A stretch of 53,670 nucleotides of DNA from Rhodospirillales bacterium (GCA_025359905.1 JANYDF010000106.1:1-53670); one strand, 5' to 3'. Shown: positions 35,542 through 44,007, numbered from the stretch's first letter. Notes: generated from the letters alone by a model not told the origin. Numbers and translations: made by a program.

Positions 35542-36045
35542 ATGTCCGGCTACTCAACCCAGTTCGGGTCCATCGACGCGTACGAGCGCGGCACGGTCAG
35601 CGTAATCGCCGACGACCCGAAGAACTACCTGTTCTCCAACATGTTCGACGTGGCTGCTCGCTCTGCGCCGTACGAGCGTGTGGCAGTGGCGAAGAACTTC
35701 GAATACGTCATCGAAGTCGCCCGCGCCGAAGGCGTCTCCGGCTGGTTCACCTGCGCGCATGACGAGTTCGTGACCTGCCTGGACTACCCATGCGAGGTTC
35801 ATCTGGTGAAACTAGACGACCCTGACGCGGCGGTGGACCCCGAAAGCGAGGGCGCGCACGCGCTCGCCGCGTTGCCACCGGGCAAGAAGATGGGCCGCAT
35901 CGTGCTGCGGCGCGGCCACATGGCCATTCTGCCGGTCGGCGCCGCCTATCGCTTCGAGGCTGCGGCGCCTGCCACGCTGATGATCCAGACCATAGATGGC
36001 CCGGTGACGTCGCACCAATGGGCGGCGTTCTGCCAGAGCAAGTAA
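35542..36045 (+). CDS. Hydroquinone 1,2-dioxygenase small subunit (HapC/PnpC-like)
   Basis: This 167-residue protein (about 18 kDa) fits the small alpha subunit of type II hydroquinone dioxygenases (HapC, PnpC). These work with a 38-kDa partner to open hydroquinone to 4-hydroxymuconic semialdehyde. Supporting points are its size, its cupin-like beta-rich sequence (GRIVLRRGHMAILPVGAAYRFEA) and the large subunit that follows after 13 bp. GGAGGG lies 6 bp before the ATG. It is the first gene after the promoter/operator pair. On sequence alone it is less distinctive than its partner, so context carries much of the call. Confidence 0.82.
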   Translation: MSGYSTQFGSIDAYERGTVSVIADDPKNYLFSNMFDVAARSAPYERVAVAKNFEYVIEVARAEGVSGWFTCAHDEFVTCLDYPCEVHLVKLDDPDAAVDPESEGAHALAALPPGKKMGRIVLRRGHMAILPVGAAYRFEAAAPATLMIQTIDGPVTSHQWAAFCQSK

Positions 36046-36058
36046 GGAGACCGAGCGC

Positions 36059-37096
36059 ATGGCTATGAACGAGGATACCGGCGCCGCCAGCAAGCCCGCC
36101 AACCCGCGCGGCCTGCCGTTGCAGGCGAGTTTCGCGGTGGAACCGGCTGATAACCGCACCGGCTACCGCACCTTCAAGGCCGGTTCGTTCGGCTTTCGCC
36201 GCGACGGCTATTTCGCCCATATCAGTTGGCCGAACGGCCGCCATCAATTGGCGGTGGATGTGTTCCTGCGTGCGCTGATGCGCGACGTGGCGTGGGGGTT
36301 TTTCTACGGCACGGTCAATTTCGACACGGTGTTCGGCACCACCAATTACTACGGCGAAGTCGAGATGTTTGCCGGCGCCACCAACGAGTCGTTCATCAAG
36401 GCGGGCACTGCGTTCATCGAGCGTTTCAAGGCCGATGAGTTGATGCGCATCTTCAAGGAGATGATCGGCGACTGGACCAACGCCGGATACGATCCGTTTG
36501 CGGCCCCCATGGAAACCGGCGCGCCGTGGGGCAGCAAGAGCGGCGACAACGACCCCGCCGTCAGCCGCAAGCGCGTGACCGCCAAACGCATGGTGGGCTT
36601 GCCCGGCGATACGCCGCTGCGCAGCGATGCCAGCGGCTATCCGGTGAACCGCATGTTCGCCGACGTGCCGCAGGACGAGCCGGAGGTGTATGCCGAACCC
36701 GGCTTCGAACATGAAGTCTCCGCCTTCAATCTGTTCGCCTATCTGTCGCGTTCGGACGTGACATGGAATCCGTCGGTTTGCTCGGTGGTGAAGGAAAGTC
36801 TGTTCTGTCCGACGTCGGAGGAATTCATCCTGCCGGTGGAGCATGGCAACGACCGGCCGGAATGGTTCGTGCAATTGTCTGACGAGATCATCTGGACCAC
36901 CAAGGACCGCGATACCGGGGCGTTCCGCGCCCAGGTGGTGTGCAAGGCGGGCGATGTGTGCGTGATGCCGGCAGATGTGCGCCACCAGGGCTTTTCGGAC
37001 AAACGCTCGATGCTGCTGGTGTGGGAGAATGGCTCGCCGAAAATCCCCGAGCTTATTCGCAGCGGCAAGGCGCCGAACGTGCCGGTAAAATTCTGA
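36059..37096 (+). CDS. Hydroquinone 1,2-dioxygenase large subunit (HapD/PnpD-like)
   Basis: This 345-residue protein (about 38 kDa) is the catalytic beta subunit of a type II Fe(II) hydroquinone dioxygenase. The PnpCD structure, as I recall it, has iron bound by His256, Asn258, Glu262 and His303. Here H262, N264, E268 (in EHGNDRPEW) and H309 (in ADVRHQGF) have identical spacing. AAGGAG lies about 9 bp before the ATG. The product, 4-hydroxymuconic semialdehyde, is the substrate of the aldehyde dehydrogenase encoded next. This is the strongest functional call of the operon. Confidence 0.9.
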   Translation: MAMNEDTGAASKPANPRGLPLQASFAVEPADNRTGYRTFKAGSFGFRRDGYFAHISWPNGRHQLAVDVFLRALMRDVAWGFFYGTVNFDTVFGTTNYYGEVEMFAGATNESFIKAGTAFIERFKADELMRIFKEMIGDWTNAGYDPFAAPMETGAPWGSKSGDNDPAVSRKRVTAKRMVGLPGDTPLRSDASGYPVNRMFADVPQDEPEVYAEPGFEHEVSAFNLFAYLSRSDVTWNPSVCSVVKESLFCPTSEEFILPVEHGNDRPEWFVQLSDEIIWTTKDRDTGAFRAQVVCKAGDVCVMPADVRHQGFSDKRSMLLVWENGSPKIPELIRSGKAPNVPVKF

Positions 37097-37121
37097 TACG
37101 GCACTGCGGCGCAGGATGTTC

Positions 37122-38585
37122 ATGCAAACCAAATTGTTGATTGGCGGCCGGTTCGTCGATGCGCAGGTGGGCAGCACCATTCCGGTGCTGAACCCGCACG
37201 ACGGCAGCGTGATCGCCGAGGTTGCCGAAGCGCGCGCCGCCGATGTCGATGCAGCAGTCGCGGCTGCGCGTGCCGCGTTTCCGGCCTGGAGCCGCATGGC
37301 GGCAGCGGATCGCGGGCGGTTGCTGCTGAAACTCGCTGACCGGATCGAGCAGGAAACTGAGGCGCTGGCGCAGCTGGAATCGCTCGACACCGGGCATCCG
37401 CTGCGCGACACGCGCGGGCTGGATGTACCCCGCACGGCGGCCACGTTCCGCTATTTCGGCGGCATGGCCGACAAGCTGCAAGGCAGCGTGGTGCCGGTGG
37501 AGGCCGGATTTCTGAACTACGTGCAGCGCACGCCGCTTGGCGTGGTCGGCCAGATCGTACCATGGAATTTCCCGCTGATGTTCACCAGTTGGAAAATGGG
37601 ACCGGCGCTGGCGGCTGGCAATTGCGTGGTGCTGAAGCCGGCGGAAATTACCCCGCTGTCCACACTGCGCATCGGCGAGTTGATGACCGAGGTTGGCTTT
37701 CCCGCCGGAGTGGTCAACATCGTTCCCGGCTATGGCGCCGTCGCGGGGCAGTATCTGGCGGAACATCCAGGTGTCGATAAGATCGCCTTCACCGGCTCCA
37801 CCGCCACTGGCAAACGCATCGTGCAAGCCTCGGCCGGCAACCTCAAGCGGGTTCAGCTTGAGTTGGGCGGCAAGGGGGCGAACATCGTGTTCGAGGATGC
37901 GTTCCTGCCCGCCGCGATCAACGGCGCCGCGTTCGCCATCTTCCACAATCAAGGCCAGGCCTGCATCGCCGGATCGCGGCTGCTGCTGCACGAGAAGATC
38001 GCCGATGCGTTCCTCGACGCATTCCTGCAACTGGCGCAGTCGATCAAGCTCGGCGATCCGCTCGATCCCAACACTGAAATGGGGCCGCTGACCTCGCGGC
38101 AGCATCAGGAGCGGGTGTTGAGCTATTGCCAGATTGCCCACCAGCAAGGCGGCGAAGTGCTGACCGGTGGCGCACCGCCGCAGGTGCAGGCGTTGTCGAA
38201 GGGGTTTTATCTGCAACCCACCGTGGTGCGCGCGCAGCCGCGGGACCGGGTGTGCCAGGAAGAAGTGTTCGGCCCGTTCGTCACAGTCTCCACCTTCAAA
38301 GATGACGCCGAGGCCATCGAGATCGCCAACGGCACCGAGTACGGGCTGGGCGGCGGCCTGTGGACGCAACATCTGTCACGCGCGCATCGCGTGGCGGCGG
38401 CGATGCGCTCTGGCATGGTGTGGATCAACTGCTACAAGCGGGTAAACCCCGGCTCACCGTTCGGCGGCATCGGCCAGAGCGGCTACGGGCGCGAGATGGG
38501 GTTCGAGGCAATGCACGACTACACAGATGCGAAATCGGTGTGGGTCAACGTCGATGCGCAAATTCCACCGTGGTATCCACGATAA
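37122..38585 (+). CDS. Aldehyde dehydrogenase, probable 4-hydroxymuconic semialdehyde dehydrogenase
   Basis: This 487-residue NAD(P)-dependent aldehyde dehydrogenase has the cofactor loop FTGSTATGKRI, the general base E247 (ELGGKGANIVF) and the nucleophile C281 (NQGQACIAGSR). I chose the ATG at 37122 because AGGA sits 5 bp upstream; an ATG two codons earlier overlaps that motif. By position between the hydroquinone dioxygenase and maleylacetate reductase genes, it should oxidise 4-hydroxymuconic semialdehyde to maleylacetate, like PnpE/HapE. Its stop overlaps the next start (TAATG). Confidence 0.9.
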   Translation: MQTKLLIGGRFVDAQVGSTIPVLNPHDGSVIAEVAEARAADVDAAVAAARAAFPAWSRMAAADRGRLLLKLADRIEQETEALAQLESLDTGHPLRDTRGLDVPRTAATFRYFGGMADKLQGSVVPVEAGFLNYVQRTPLGVVGQIVPWNFPLMFTSWKMGPALAAGNCVVLKPAEITPLSTLRIGELMTEVGFPAGVVNIVPGYGAVAGQYLAEHPGVDKIAFTGSTATGKRIVQASAGNLKRVQLELGGKGANIVFEDAFLPAAINGAAFAIFHNQGQACIAGSRLLLHEKIADAFLDAFLQLAQSIKLGDPLDPNTEMGPLTSRQHQERVLSYCQIAHQQGGEVLTGGAPPQVQALSKGFYLQPTVVRAQPRDRVCQEEVFGPFVTVSTFKDDAEAIEIANGTEYGLGGGLWTQHLSRAHRVAAAMRSGMVWINCYKRVNPGSPFGGIGQSGYGREMGFEAMHDYTDAKSVWVNVDAQIPPWYPR

Positions 38586-39646
38586 TGCATTCCTTCATCT
38601 TTGAGCCGCAACCATGGCGCGTGGTGTTCGGTGCCGGCGCGCTCGACAAACTCGCGGAAGAAGTGGCACGTCTGGGTGCTGCGAAAGCGCTCGTGCTGTG
38701 CACGCCTGAGCAGCGCGCCACCGCCGAGGATGTGGCGCGGCGCTTGGGCGAGCGCTGCGCCGGGATCTACGACCGTGCGGTGATGCATGTGCCGGTAGAA
38801 GTGGCCCGCGCGGCGCGCGAACATGCCGCAAGCCTCGGCGCCGATGCCTGTGTCGCGGTCGGCGGCGGTTCCACGATCGGCTTGGGCAAAGCTATCGCAC
38901 TGGAATTCGGCACGCCAATTATCGCGGTGCCGACGACGTATGCCGGGTCGGAGATGACGCCGATTTGGGGCATTACCGAAGCGGGCGTGAAGCGCACTGG
39001 CACCGACAAGCGCGTGCTGCCGCGCACGGTGATCTACGATCCGACACTCACGCTGAGCCTGCCGCCTGCGCTGTCCGGCGTGTCCGGCATGAACGCCATC
39101 GCGCATTGCGTCGAGGCGCTGTACGCGCAGAACGCCAATCCGGTGATCTCGCTGATGGCCGAGGAGGGCATTCGCGCGCTGGCCAGCAGCCTGCCCGGCG
39201 TGGTGGCCGATCCGGGCAATCTGGACCTGCGCACCAAGGCGCAATACGGCGCGTGGCTTGCTGGGGCGTCGCTGGGGGCGGCGTCGATGGCGCTGCACCA
39301 CAAGCTTTGTCACACGTTGGGCGGCACGCTGAATTTGCCGCATGCCGAGACGCACACGGCGGTGTTGCCGCATGCGATTGCCTATAACAGCGCCGCAACA
39401 CCCGAAGCGATGGCGCGGGTGGCGGCGGCGCTGGGCGCTGCGGACGCGGCAGGCGGGCTCTATGACCTTGCAGTTTCGCTCGGTGCGAAGATGGCGCTGC
39501 GTGATCTTGGGATGAAGGAGGCGGATATCGAGCGCGCTGCCGATCTGGCGACGCTCAATCCGTATTGGAATCCGTGCCCGGTGACCCGCGAGGGTGTACT
39601 GGCGCTGCTGCACGCTGCACACCAAGGACGCCGGCCGCAAGGCTAA
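38585..39646 (+). CDS. Maleylacetate reductase
   Basis: This 353-residue member of the iron-containing alcohol dehydrogenase superfamily matches maleylacetate reductases, which reduce maleylacetate to 3-oxoadipate with NAD(P)H. Landmarks are VAVGGGSTIGLGKAIAL (nucleotide binding), AVPTTYAGSEMTPIWGIT, SGMNAIAHCVEALYA and HHKLCHTLGGTLNLPHAETHT. It follows the aldehyde dehydrogenase with a 1-base overlap. It drains both ring-cleavage routes of the operon: the hydroquinone route and the hydroxyquinol route, whose product is also maleylacetate. Confidence 0.94.
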   Translation: MHSFIFEPQPWRVVFGAGALDKLAEEVARLGAAKALVLCTPEQRATAEDVARRLGERCAGIYDRAVMHVPVEVARAAREHAASLGADACVAVGGGSTIGLGKAIALEFGTPIIAVPTTYAGSEMTPIWGITEAGVKRTGTDKRVLPRTVIYDPTLTLSLPPALSGVSGMNAIAHCVEALYAQNANPVISLMAEEGIRALASSLPGVVADPGNLDLRTKAQYGAWLAGASLGAASMALHHKLCHTLGGTLNLPHAETHTAVLPHAIAYNSAATPEAMARVAAALGAADAAGGLYDLAVSLGAKMALRDLGMKEADIERAADLATLNPYWNPCPVTREGVLALLHAAHQGRRPQG

Positions 39647-39674
39647 GGCGGCGACATCGAAAACGGGGGACACC

Positions 39675-40973
39675 ATGACGCAGACAGGACTGATCGAAAC
39701 GACGGCTCCGGTGGGGCGGCGGCGGTTCATTGCCGGCACGGCGGCGGCGGCCACTTTGGCCTCGCTGGGCCCGATCCGTCCGGTGCGCGCCGCGACCAAG
39801 CCGATCCGCATCGGCTATGTCAGCCCGCAGACCGGGCCGCTGGCGGCGTTCGGCGAGGCCGATGCCTACACGCTGGCGAAATTGAAGCCACTGCTGGCCG
39901 ATGGCGTGGCGACCAAGGCGGGCAAGCGCCCGGTGGAAATCATTCTGCGCGACAGCCAGTCCAGCCCGAACCGCGCCGCCGAAGTGGCCAGCAGCCTGAT
40001 CCAGTCCGACAATATCGACCTGATGCTGGTGTCCTCGACGCCGGAGACCACCAATCCGGTGTCCGATCAGTGCGAAGTTAATGAAGTGCCGTGCATCTCC
40101 ACGATGGCGCCGTGGCAGCCGTGGTTCTTCACCCGGGGCGGCAAGCCCGATGTGGGCTTTAAGTATACGTGGCATTATTTCTGGGGCCTGGAAGACATCA
40201 TCGGCGTGTTCACCGGCATGTGGAACGCGCTGCCGACCAACAAGGTGGTCGGCGGGTTGTTCCCCAACGACGGCGACGGCAACGCCTGGGGCGATCCGGA
40301 GCGCGGCTTCCCCAAGCCGTTAGCCGCACAGGGCTACAAGATTGTCGATCCGGGCCGCTATCAGAATCTCAGCGACAATTTCTCGGCGCAGATTGGCCGT
40401 TTCAAAGAAGCCCGCGCCGAGATCGTCACCGGCGTGGTGATCCCGCCCGATTTCACCACATTCTGGACGCAGGCGCGCCAGCAGGGCTTCAAACCGAAAA
40501 TTTGCAGTGTAGGCAAGGCGATTCTGTTCCCGGTCGCCGTCGAGGCGCTCGGCGATGCCGCGCATAATCTGTCGGCGGAGATTTGGTGGTCGCCGCGTCA
40601 TCCGTTCAGTTCGTCGCTGACCGGGCAATCCGCAGCGGCGCTGGCGGCGGACTATACCGCGACGACCAAGAAGCAATGGACGCAGTGCATCGGCTTCGCG
40701 CATTCGCTGGTGGAAATGGCGGTCGATGTGCTGAAGCGCGTGGACAACGTGGACGATCACGCCGCCGTGGCCGCCGCCATCGGGGCGACCTCGCTGAACA
40801 CCGTGGTTGGCCCGGTGGCCTGGGGCAAAGGCCCGGTCAAGAACGTGGCCAAGACGCCGCTGGTCGGCGGTCAATGGCGGCGCGGCGGCGCTTTCAAGTA
40901 TGATCTGGCTATAACCTTCAATGGTCTCGCTCCGTCGATCCCGGTTGACGGTGCGATGCAGGCCATCGGCTGA
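39675..40973 (+). CDS. ABC-type substrate-binding protein (branched-chain amino-acid/aromatic type), Tat-exported
   Basis: This 432-residue periplasmic binding protein belongs to the LivK-like (Peripla_BP_6) class. The N-terminus has a twin-arginine-type signal (GRRRFIAGTAAAATLA) ending near PVRAATK. The mature start IRIGYVSPQTGPLAAFGEADAY is typical of the class. Members of this class bind aromatic acids and related ligands in other bacteria. Inside a hydroquinone operon it probably captures a phenolic or aromatic acid. No permease or ATPase genes accompany it. A GC hairpin separates it from the next gene. Confidence 0.92.
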   Translation: MTQTGLIETTAPVGRRRFIAGTAAAATLASLGPIRPVRAATKPIRIGYVSPQTGPLAAFGEADAYTLAKLKPLLADGVATKAGKRPVEIILRDSQSSPNRAAEVASSLIQSDNIDLMLVSSTPETTNPVSDQCEVNEVPCISTMAPWQPWFFTRGGKPDVGFKYTWHYFWGLEDIIGVFTGMWNALPTNKVVGGLFPNDGDGNAWGDPERGFPKPLAAQGYKIVDPGRYQNLSDNFSAQIGRFKEARAEIVTGVVIPPDFTTFWTQARQQGFKPKICSVGKAILFPVAVEALGDAAHNLSAEIWWSPRHPFSSSLTGQSAAALAADYTATTKKQWTQCIGFAHSLVEMAVDVLKRVDNVDDHAAVAAAIGATSLNTVVGPVAWGKGPVKNVAKTPLVGGQWRRGGAFKYDLAITFNGLAPSIPVDGAMQAIG

Positions 40974-40981
40974 TTGCTTGA

Positions 40982-41009
40982 GCGGCCCGCTGGATGTCCG
41001 GCGGGCCGC
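40982..41009 (+). terminator. GC hairpin between the binding protein and hydroxyquinol dioxygenase genes
   Basis: GCGGCCCGC (40982-40990) and GCGGGCCGC (41001-41009) are exact reverse complements around a 10-base loop, 9 bp after the stop. ATCTGTCTTGC follows, only weakly T-rich. It may lower read-through or protect the upstream mRNA inside the operon. Confidence 0.5.
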
Positions 41010-41030
41010 ATCTGTCTTGCGGAGAATCTT

Positions 41031-41864
41031 ATGCGTAATGTGTCTGAAGCGACGGTGACCGAGGCCGTCATTTATAAGTTCGACGGCTGCGATAATCCGC
41101 GCCTGAAGCAGATCATCACCAGTCTGGTGACGCATCTGCATGCGTTCGTTCGTGAGATCGAGCCAAACGAAGCGGAATGGTTTGCCGCGATCAAGTTCCT
41201 CACGGATATCGGCCACACCTGCGACGACAAGCGGCAGGAATTCGTGCTGTTGTCCGATGTGCTCGGCGTCTCGACATTTGTTGAGTTGATCAACAACCGT
41301 AAGGCGCCGGGGCTGACCGAAACCAGCGTGCTCGGCCCGTTCTTTGTGGAAAACTCGCCGGCGCTGCCGATGGGCGCGACGATTGTGCAAGACGAAACGC
41401 CGTCCGATCTGCTGGTCGAAGGGCTGGTGCACGGCCCGGACGGCACGCCGCTGGCTGAGGCGGTGCTGGAGGTTTGGCAGACCGCGCCGAATGGCAAATA
41501 CGACGTGCAGGACCCCAACCAGCCGGAAATGAATCTGCGTGGCAAGTTCACCACCGGTGCCGATGGCCGCTTTGCGTTTCGTACCTGTTTGCCGACCGAA
41601 TACCCAATTCCGACCGATGGTCCGGTCGGTGCGCTGCTGCGCGCGACCGGCCGGCATCCGTGGCGGCCAGCGCATCTGCATTTCATGATCAACGCTGCCG
41701 GGTACAAGCAACTGATCACCGCGCTGTATTTCGAGGGCGATCAGTATCTGGACAGCGATACGGTGTTCGGCGTGAAAGACAGCCTTGTCGTCGGCCCCAA
41801 GCCGACTGGCGATGGCGCCAACCAGTCGGTGGCGTATAATTTTGGCCTTGAGCCAGCGGCCTAG
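41031..41864 (+). CDS. Intradiol ring-cleavage dioxygenase, probable hydroxyquinol 1,2-dioxygenase
   Basis: This 277-residue non-heme Fe(III) intradiol dioxygenase has all four iron ligands: Y157, Y191, H215 and H217 (RPAHLHFMI). The N-terminal helical dimerisation region (KFLTDIGHTCDDKRQEFVLLSDVLGVSTFVE) is that of the catechol/hydroxyquinol group. Next to maleylacetate reductase, hydroxyquinol (1,2,4-trihydroxybenzene) is the likely substrate, giving maleylacetate directly. Catechol would give muconate, for which no genes are present. GGAGAAT lies about 5 bp before the ATG. The BKACE gene starts 4 bp after its stop. Confidence 0.91.
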   Translation: MRNVSEATVTEAVIYKFDGCDNPRLKQIITSLVTHLHAFVREIEPNEAEWFAAIKFLTDIGHTCDDKRQEFVLLSDVLGVSTFVELINNRKAPGLTETSVLGPFFVENSPALPMGATIVQDETPSDLLVEGLVHGPDGTPLAEAVLEVWQTAPNGKYDVQDPNQPEMNLRGKFTTGADGRFAFRTCLPTEYPIPTDGPVGALLRATGRHPWRPAHLHFMINAAGYKQLITALYFEGDQYLDSDTVFGVKDSLVVGPKPTGDGANQSVAYNFGLEPAA

Positions 41865-41868
41865 TACC

Positions 41869-42768
41869 ATGCAAGAAAAAGTCATTCTGACGGTGGCCGT
41901 CACCGGCAACCTTACCGATCCAGCCAAGTGCCCGGCGCTGCCAATCACGCCGAAGCAGATTGCCGAGGCATGTCTGACATCGGCCGAAGAAGGTGCGGCC
42001 ATCGCGCATATCCATGTGCGCAATCCCGAGACGGGCGCGCCGTCGATGGATCTGGCGCTGTACCGCGAAGTCGTCGACCGCATCCGTGAGAAGAACGACA
42101 CGCTGGTGCTGAACCTTACGACCGGGCCGGGCGGCCGCTACGACCCATCCGACGAAAATCCCGCCGTGGCCGGTCCGCGCACCACGCTGACGGTGCCGGA
42201 ACGCCGGGTGGAGCACATTGCGGCGCTGCGGCCGGAAATTTGCACGCTTGACCTGAACACCATGACGTTTGGGCGTGAGGTGGTGATCAACACGCCGAAA
42301 ACTGTGGCGCGCATGGCGAAGGTTATCCGCGCGCATGGTGTGATTCCGGAATTGGAAGTGTTCGACAGCGGCGACATCCGCCTCGCGCACGATCTGATCG
42401 CGGACGGAACTTTGCAGGGCCCGGGCCTGTACTCGCTGGTCCTGGGCATCAAGTACGGCTTTCCCGCCAACGCGGAAGCCATGCTGTATGCCCGCAACAT
42501 GCTGCCGCCGGGTGCCACATGGACCGGCTTCGCCATCAGCCGGATGGAGTTCCCGGCCATGGCATTATCCTACGCCATGGGCGGGCATGTCCGCGTTGGG
42601 CTGGAAGACAACATCTTTCTCGACAAAGGTGTGCTGGCGCCGAGCAATGCCGCACTGGTAAAGCGGGCGCGCGAGATTATCGAGCGGCTGGGCGGCACGA
42701 TGGCCACGAGCAGCGACGTGCGCGCAATGTTCGGTATGCCAGCGCAGGCTTCGGCGCCGCGCGCCTAG
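41869..42768 (+). CDS. Beta-keto acid cleavage enzyme (BKACE, DUF849)
   Basis: This 299-residue TIM-barrel zinc enzyme belongs to the BKACE family, whose members condense a beta-keto acid with acetyl-CoA and split it into acetoacetate and a new acyl-CoA. Zinc ligands are H47 and H49 (HIHVR) and E246 (RVGLEDNIF), matching the Kce-type pattern. It closes the operon that makes 3-oxoadipate, itself a beta-keto acid, and no 3-oxoadipate CoA-transferase or thiolase gene is present. I infer 3-oxoadipate + acetyl-CoA to succinyl-CoA + acetoacetate. The family is certain; the substrate is inferred. Confidence 0.92.
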   Translation: MQEKVILTVAVTGNLTDPAKCPALPITPKQIAEACLTSAEEGAAIAHIHVRNPETGAPSMDLALYREVVDRIREKNDTLVLNLTTGPGGRYDPSDENPAVAGPRTTLTVPERRVEHIAALRPEICTLDLNTMTFGREVVINTPKTVARMAKVIRAHGVIPELEVFDSGDIRLAHDLIADGTLQGPGLYSLVLGIKYGFPANAEAMLYARNMLPPGATWTGFAISRMEFPAMALSYAMGGHVRVGLEDNIFLDKGVLAPSNAALVKRAREIIERLGGTMATSSDVRAMFGMPAQASAPRA

Positions 42769-42771
42769 GCT

Positions 42772-43797
42772 TCACAATTCCGGCAGGTTCTCGCGGAAAA
42801 TCACCTGCGCGCGAACCTGCGGAATGCGCAACGTCTGCTCGCCGCTGCGGATTGCTTGCAGCAGCGATGCAACGGCCAACTCGGCTTCTTGGCGTGAGTT
42901 CTGATCGATCACCGCGTCCATCGCGCCGGCCAAAAGGAAGCGGCGGGTGTGTTCGGTTAGCTCGTGACCGATAAAAATGACATCCTGCGAGCGTCCCGCT
43001 TCATCGAGTGCGCGGGCGATGCCGCGATTGCCAGCGCCGGTGTTGTAGATGCCGGCGAGATCCGGGGTGGATTGCAGCAGCGTGCGCGCTTCGGCATAGC
43101 AGCGCTCCACCTCGTCGTGCATCTCGCGGGTTTGCAGCAGCGTCAGTGCCGCGCCTTCCTCGGCCAGAATGCGGCGAAAGCCGATCGCTCGCTCTTCATG
43201 GCCGCGATACAGCAGCGATCCGGCGAACAGCGCCACGGTGCCCGGCGTATGGCGCAAAAAGCGGCTCATTAAGTGCCCGGCCAACCGCCCGGCGGCACGG
43301 TTGTCCAACCCGGCATAACCCAAGCGCGGCACGTCGCTGATGTCGGACACCAGCGTCACCACGCGCACGCCGGCGGCCGCAGCCTCGCGGATGGCGGTTC
43401 GCACGCTGGGATGGTCGATGGCGATGACCCCGATGCCATTGGCGGTGGCGGCTTGCTCGCGCAGTGCGGCAGCGAGCGCCTCAGGGTGGAACGCCTCGGG
43501 CCGTTGTACATGAATGCGTACGCTGGCCACCTGTGCTGCCGCAACGTCCTGCAAATGCGCGGTCAACGCCGACATGAACGTGTTGTTGCCGCCGGGAATA
43601 ATGAAGGCCAGATCGACAATCTCGGCACTGTCCAGCGCAACGGCGACTTCGCCGCCGAGGTAGCCAAGCCCCTGCGCGGCTGTCAGCACACGCCGCCGGG
43701 TGCGCGTATGCACCCCGGCACGGTTGTTCAGCACGCGGTCGACGGTCGCGGTCGAGACCCCGGCGGCGCGGGCAATGTCGGTGATGGTAAGGCGCAT
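42772..43797 (-). CDS. LacI-family transcriptional regulator
   Basis: This 341-residue LacI-type repressor has an N-terminal helix-turn-helix and hinge (TITDIARAAGVSTATVDRVLNNRAGV, residues 3-28) followed by a sugar-binding-type effector domain. It converges on the BKACE gene with a 3-bp gap and is divergent from the Gfo/Idh/MocA gene. That arrangement, and the perfect palindrome 20 bp before its start, point to control of the rightward sugar/polyol unit and of itself, not of the hydroquinone genes. The effector is unknown. Confidence 0.94.
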   Translation of the reverse strand: MRLTITDIARAAGVSTATVDRVLNNRAGVHTRTRRRVLTAAQGLGYLGGEVAVALDSAEIVDLAFIIPGGNNTFMSALTAHLQDVAAAQVASVRIHVQRPEAFHPEALAAALREQAATANGIGVIAIDHPSVRTAIREAAAAGVRVVTLVSDISDVPRLGYAGLDNRAAGRLAGHLMSRFLRHTPGTVALFAGSLLYRGHEERAIGFRRILAEEGAALTLLQTREMHDEVERCYAEARTLLQSTPDLAGIYNTGAGNRGIARALDEAGRSQDVIFIGHELTEHTRRFLLAGAMDAVIDQNSRQEAELAVASLLQAIRSGEQTLRIPQVRAQVIFRENLPEL

Positions 43798-43817
43798 GGG
43801 TGACGCAGGTCACCGCA

Positions 43818-43829
43818 TCGGACGTCCGA
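43818..43829. promoter_or_regulatory. Candidate LacI-type operator
   Basis: TCGGACGTCCGA is a perfect 12-bp palindrome with a central CG, as LacI-family operators have. It lies 20 bp upstream of the LacI-type gene in the divergent region shared with the dehydrogenase operon. Confidence 0.5.
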
Positions 43830-43884
43830 AGTCCAGCCTAATCAGGCGCAATTTCCATCGAATTCAATCAATTTTCCAAAAAAA

Positions 43885-43911
43885 TCCGGCAGAAAAAATC
43901 ACTTTCCGGCA
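43885..43911. repeat. TCCGGCA direct repeat in the LacI/Gfo divergent region
   Basis: TCCGGCA occurs at 43885-43891 and 43905-43911. The 20-bp offset is two helical turns, and the repeats lie in an AT-rich stretch likely to hold the promoter. It may be a second protein-binding site. Confidence 0.25.
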
Positions 43912-44007
43912 AACCCACAGACATGACATGATGCTGGTGCAGGCTGCGGTCGAACCGTGCCGCCGCAGGTATGCCCATTGGCGTGCCGGAGTAGAGGGAG
44001 GATGAAA

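Noticed and set aside
37053-38372. 439-codon minus-strand frame inside the aldehyde dehydrogenase gene
   Set aside because: It is a shadow with no recognisable family and lies opposite catalytic motifs of a certain gene.
41031-41864. Catechol 1,2-dioxygenase as the name for the intradiol enzyme
   Set aside because: Sequence alone does not exclude it, but no muconate cycloisomerase or muconolactone isomerase genes are present and maleylacetate reductase is; hydroxyquinol fits better.
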